This document shows, piece after piece, positions 6,746 to 7,689 of a DNA stretch of 7,689 nt. The stretch comes from Acidimicrobiales bacterium. Lineage in GTDB: Bacteria > Actinomycetota > Acidimicrobiia > Acidimicrobiales > JABEUL01. Below the pieces are notes generated by a model that was given only the letters and a program-made list of their open reading frames with translations, was not told the origin of the DNA and made no database searches. The translations under genes were made by a program, and so were the position numbers. The stretch lies in NCBI GenBank assembly GCA_013044465.1, contig JABEUL010000045.1, forward strand, positions 1-7,689, written 5' to 3'. Position 1 is the stretch's first letter. Each line of letters begins with the position of its first letter.

Positions 6746-6759
6746 ATTGACAAATCAAT
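6746..6759. promoter_or_regulatory. Palindrome over the -35 box, candidate TetR operator
   Basis: ATTGA (6746-6750) and TCAAT (6755-6759) are perfect inverted copies around CAAA. The palindrome covers the TTGACA -35 box of the plus-strand promoter. A dimeric repressor bound here would block the oxidoreductase promoter and could also affect leftward transcription toward tetR. AT-rich short palindromes also occur by chance, so confidence is limited. Confidence 0.35.
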
Positions 6760-6775
6760 CAACAAGGTGCAAAAT
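6747..6775 (+). promoter_or_regulatory. Sigma-70-like promoter of the flavin oxidoreductase gene
   Basis: A perfect -35 consensus TTGACA (6747-6752) is followed after 17 bases by CAAAAT (6770-6775), a four-of-six match to the -10 consensus. Transcription would start near 6782, leaving a leader of about 49 bases that contains the strong ribosome binding site. The weak -10 and the overlapping palindrome suggest a controlled rather than constant promoter. Confidence 0.5.
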
Positions 6776-6815
6776 ACCAAAAGCCATTTAGTGGGTTTAA
6801 TTATTTTGCTTTTCC

Positions 6816-6823
6816 AAGGAGGT
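6816..6823 (+). promoter_or_regulatory. Strong Shine-Dalgarno of the flavin oxidoreductase gene
   Basis: AAGGAGGT is a full-length anti-16S match, seven bases before GTG 6831. It decides the GTG start, which also gives the expected family N terminus MRFGIFYEHQ. Confidence 0.85.
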
Positions 6824-6830
6824 AAATCCC

Positions 6831-7689
6831 GTGCGATTTGGAATATTTTACGAGCACCAGATGCCAAAACCCTGGTCAGAAAGGGATGAGTACCGACTCC
6901 TTCAAGAAGCACTAGATCAGATCGAATTGGCAGACTCCCTAGGCTATGACTACGTTTGGGAGGTTGAACACCACTTTTTAGAGGAATATTCTCACTCTTC
7001 TGCCCCCGAAGTATTTTTGGCCGCCGCTAGTCAAAGGACAAAAAACATTCGACTGGGCCATGGAATTGTGCAATTGCCTTTCGAGGTCAACCATCCGGCC
7101 AGAGTTGCAGAAAGAATTGCCACTTTAGACCTTATTTCTGGAGGTAGGGTTGACTTTGGAACCGGAGAATCATCCAGTGAGGCTGAGCTTGGTGGATTCA
7201 AAGTGGCGAGAGCTACAAAGCGAGATGAGTGGACCGAAGCTCTTGATGTTGTCACCAAGATGTTTACAGAAGTGCCATTCGGCGGTTACAGAGGAAAGTT
7301 TTTCAATATGCCACCGAGAAATGTAATTCCAAAGCCAATGCAACGTCCACATCCTCCCCTATGGGTAGCATGCTCTCGCCGAGAAACTATTCACCTAGCA
7401 GCAACTAAAGGAATAGGCGCATTATCGTTCTCATTTATTGAACCTGAAGCTGCAAAAGAGTGGGTAGACGATTACTATGAAACCATTAAATCCGGAGACT
7501 GCATTCCAGCTGGGTTTGCACTAAATCCACAAATTGCCTGCGTCCTTCCTTTTATGTGTCACCACGACGAAGCAACTGCAATTGAAAGAGGGCTTGACGG
7601 TGCACACTTTTTTGGATACTCACTCGCTCATTTCTACATATTTGGCCAGCATAAGCCAGGTCAAACCGATATTCATGAAGAGTTCGAAC
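6831..7689 (+). CDS. Luciferase-like (LLM class) flavin-dependent oxidoreductase, partial at 3' end
   Basis: The frame opens at GTG 6831 and is still open at the window end, giving 286 residues of a protein that usually has about 350-400. The TIM-barrel features of the bacterial luciferase family are clear. The first strand reads MRFGIFYEHQ (1-10), and ADSLGYDYVWEVEHH (34-48) carries the glutamate-histidine pair lining the flavin pocket. RLGHGIVQLPF (74-84) and the segment TLDLISGGRVDFGTG (98-112) follow, with PPLWVACS (175-182) on the flavin side. Members oxidise or monooxygenate small molecules with FMN or F420; reduced FMN from a partner reductase is the commoner case. Specific substrate and cofactor are not readable from this part. 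It has its own promoter and ribosome site and is divergent from the TetR-exporter operon, so it may be co-regulated and might modify a compound related to the exported one; that link is inference. Confidence 0.9.
   Translation, partial: MRFGIFYEHQMPKPWSERDEYRLLQEALDQIELADSLGYDYVWEVEHHFLEEYSHSSAPEVFLAAASQRTKNIRLGHGIVQLPFEVNHPARVAERIATLDLISGGRVDFGTGESSSEAELGGFKVARATKRDEWTEALDVVTKMFTEVPFGGYRGKFFNMPPRNVIPKPMQRPHPPLWVACSRRETIHLAATKGIGALSFSFIEPEAAKEWVDDYYETIKSGDCIPAGFALNPQIACVLPFMCHHDEATAIERGLDGAHFFGYSLAHFYIFGQHKPGQTDIHEEFE

Noticed and set aside
6682..6912. A 76-codon minus-strand frame across the tetR/oxidoreductase intergenic region
   Set aside because: It covers the promoter and the start of the plus-strand oxidoreductase and shows no ribosome site or family features.
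1..7689. CRISPR arrays, insertion sequences, tRNA or rRNA genes, integrase or toxin-antitoxin pairs
   Set aside because: No regularly spaced repeats, transposase motifs, cloverleaf-like sequence or matching small gene pairs were seen on either strand by reading.

Overview
The window reads as a stretch of an ordinary bacterial chromosome, most likely from an actinobacterium. Base composition is moderate (mid-40s % G+C by eye, not computed). The hints toward the Acidimicrobiia are a secreted protein with a long Ser/Thr linker and membrane anchor, GTG and TTG starts, an apparently leaderless gene, and a methyltransferase of a type common in actinobacteria. This placement is an inference, not a proof.

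Layout, left to right. (1) 1-179, plus: the last 58 residues of a Glu/Leu/Phe/Val-type amino-acid dehydrogenase, closed by a hairpin. (2) 213-1514, minus: a 433-residue exported, cysteine-rich, membrane-anchored surface protein of unknown function, with a clear ribosome binding site and a good promoter. (3) 1515-1876: a gap holding that promoter and, at its right end, a -10-like box directly before the next gene. (4) 1877-2515, plus: a class I SAM-dependent methyltransferase, probably read from a leaderless transcript and ended by a second hairpin that resembles the first. (5) 2541-6671, minus: a tight four-gene unit, read right to left as TetR-type regulator, ABC ATPase, ABC-2 permease 1 and ABC-2 permease 2. 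(6) 6672-6830: a divergent intergenic region with a TTGACA promoter, several dyad symmetries and a strong Shine-Dalgarno. (7) 6831 to the window end, plus: the first 286 residues of a luciferase-like flavin-dependent oxidoreductase.

How the parts fit: the TetR protein is best explained as the local regulator of a drug- or lipid-type ABC-2 exporter made of one ATPase and two different membrane subunits. Operons of this layout include LnrLMN of Bacillus and YbhFSR of E. coli, the latter with TetR-family CecR. The TetR gene shares its upstream region with the flavin oxidoreductase, so both directions may answer to the same ligand. The dehydrogenase, surface protein and methyltransferase look unrelated to the exporter.

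I see no rRNA, tRNA, CRISPR array, insertion sequence or phage gene, and no convincing new defence or mobile system. The least explained items are the surface protein, the pair of look-alike hairpins with stop codons inside their stems, and the control region between the regulator and the oxidoreductase.
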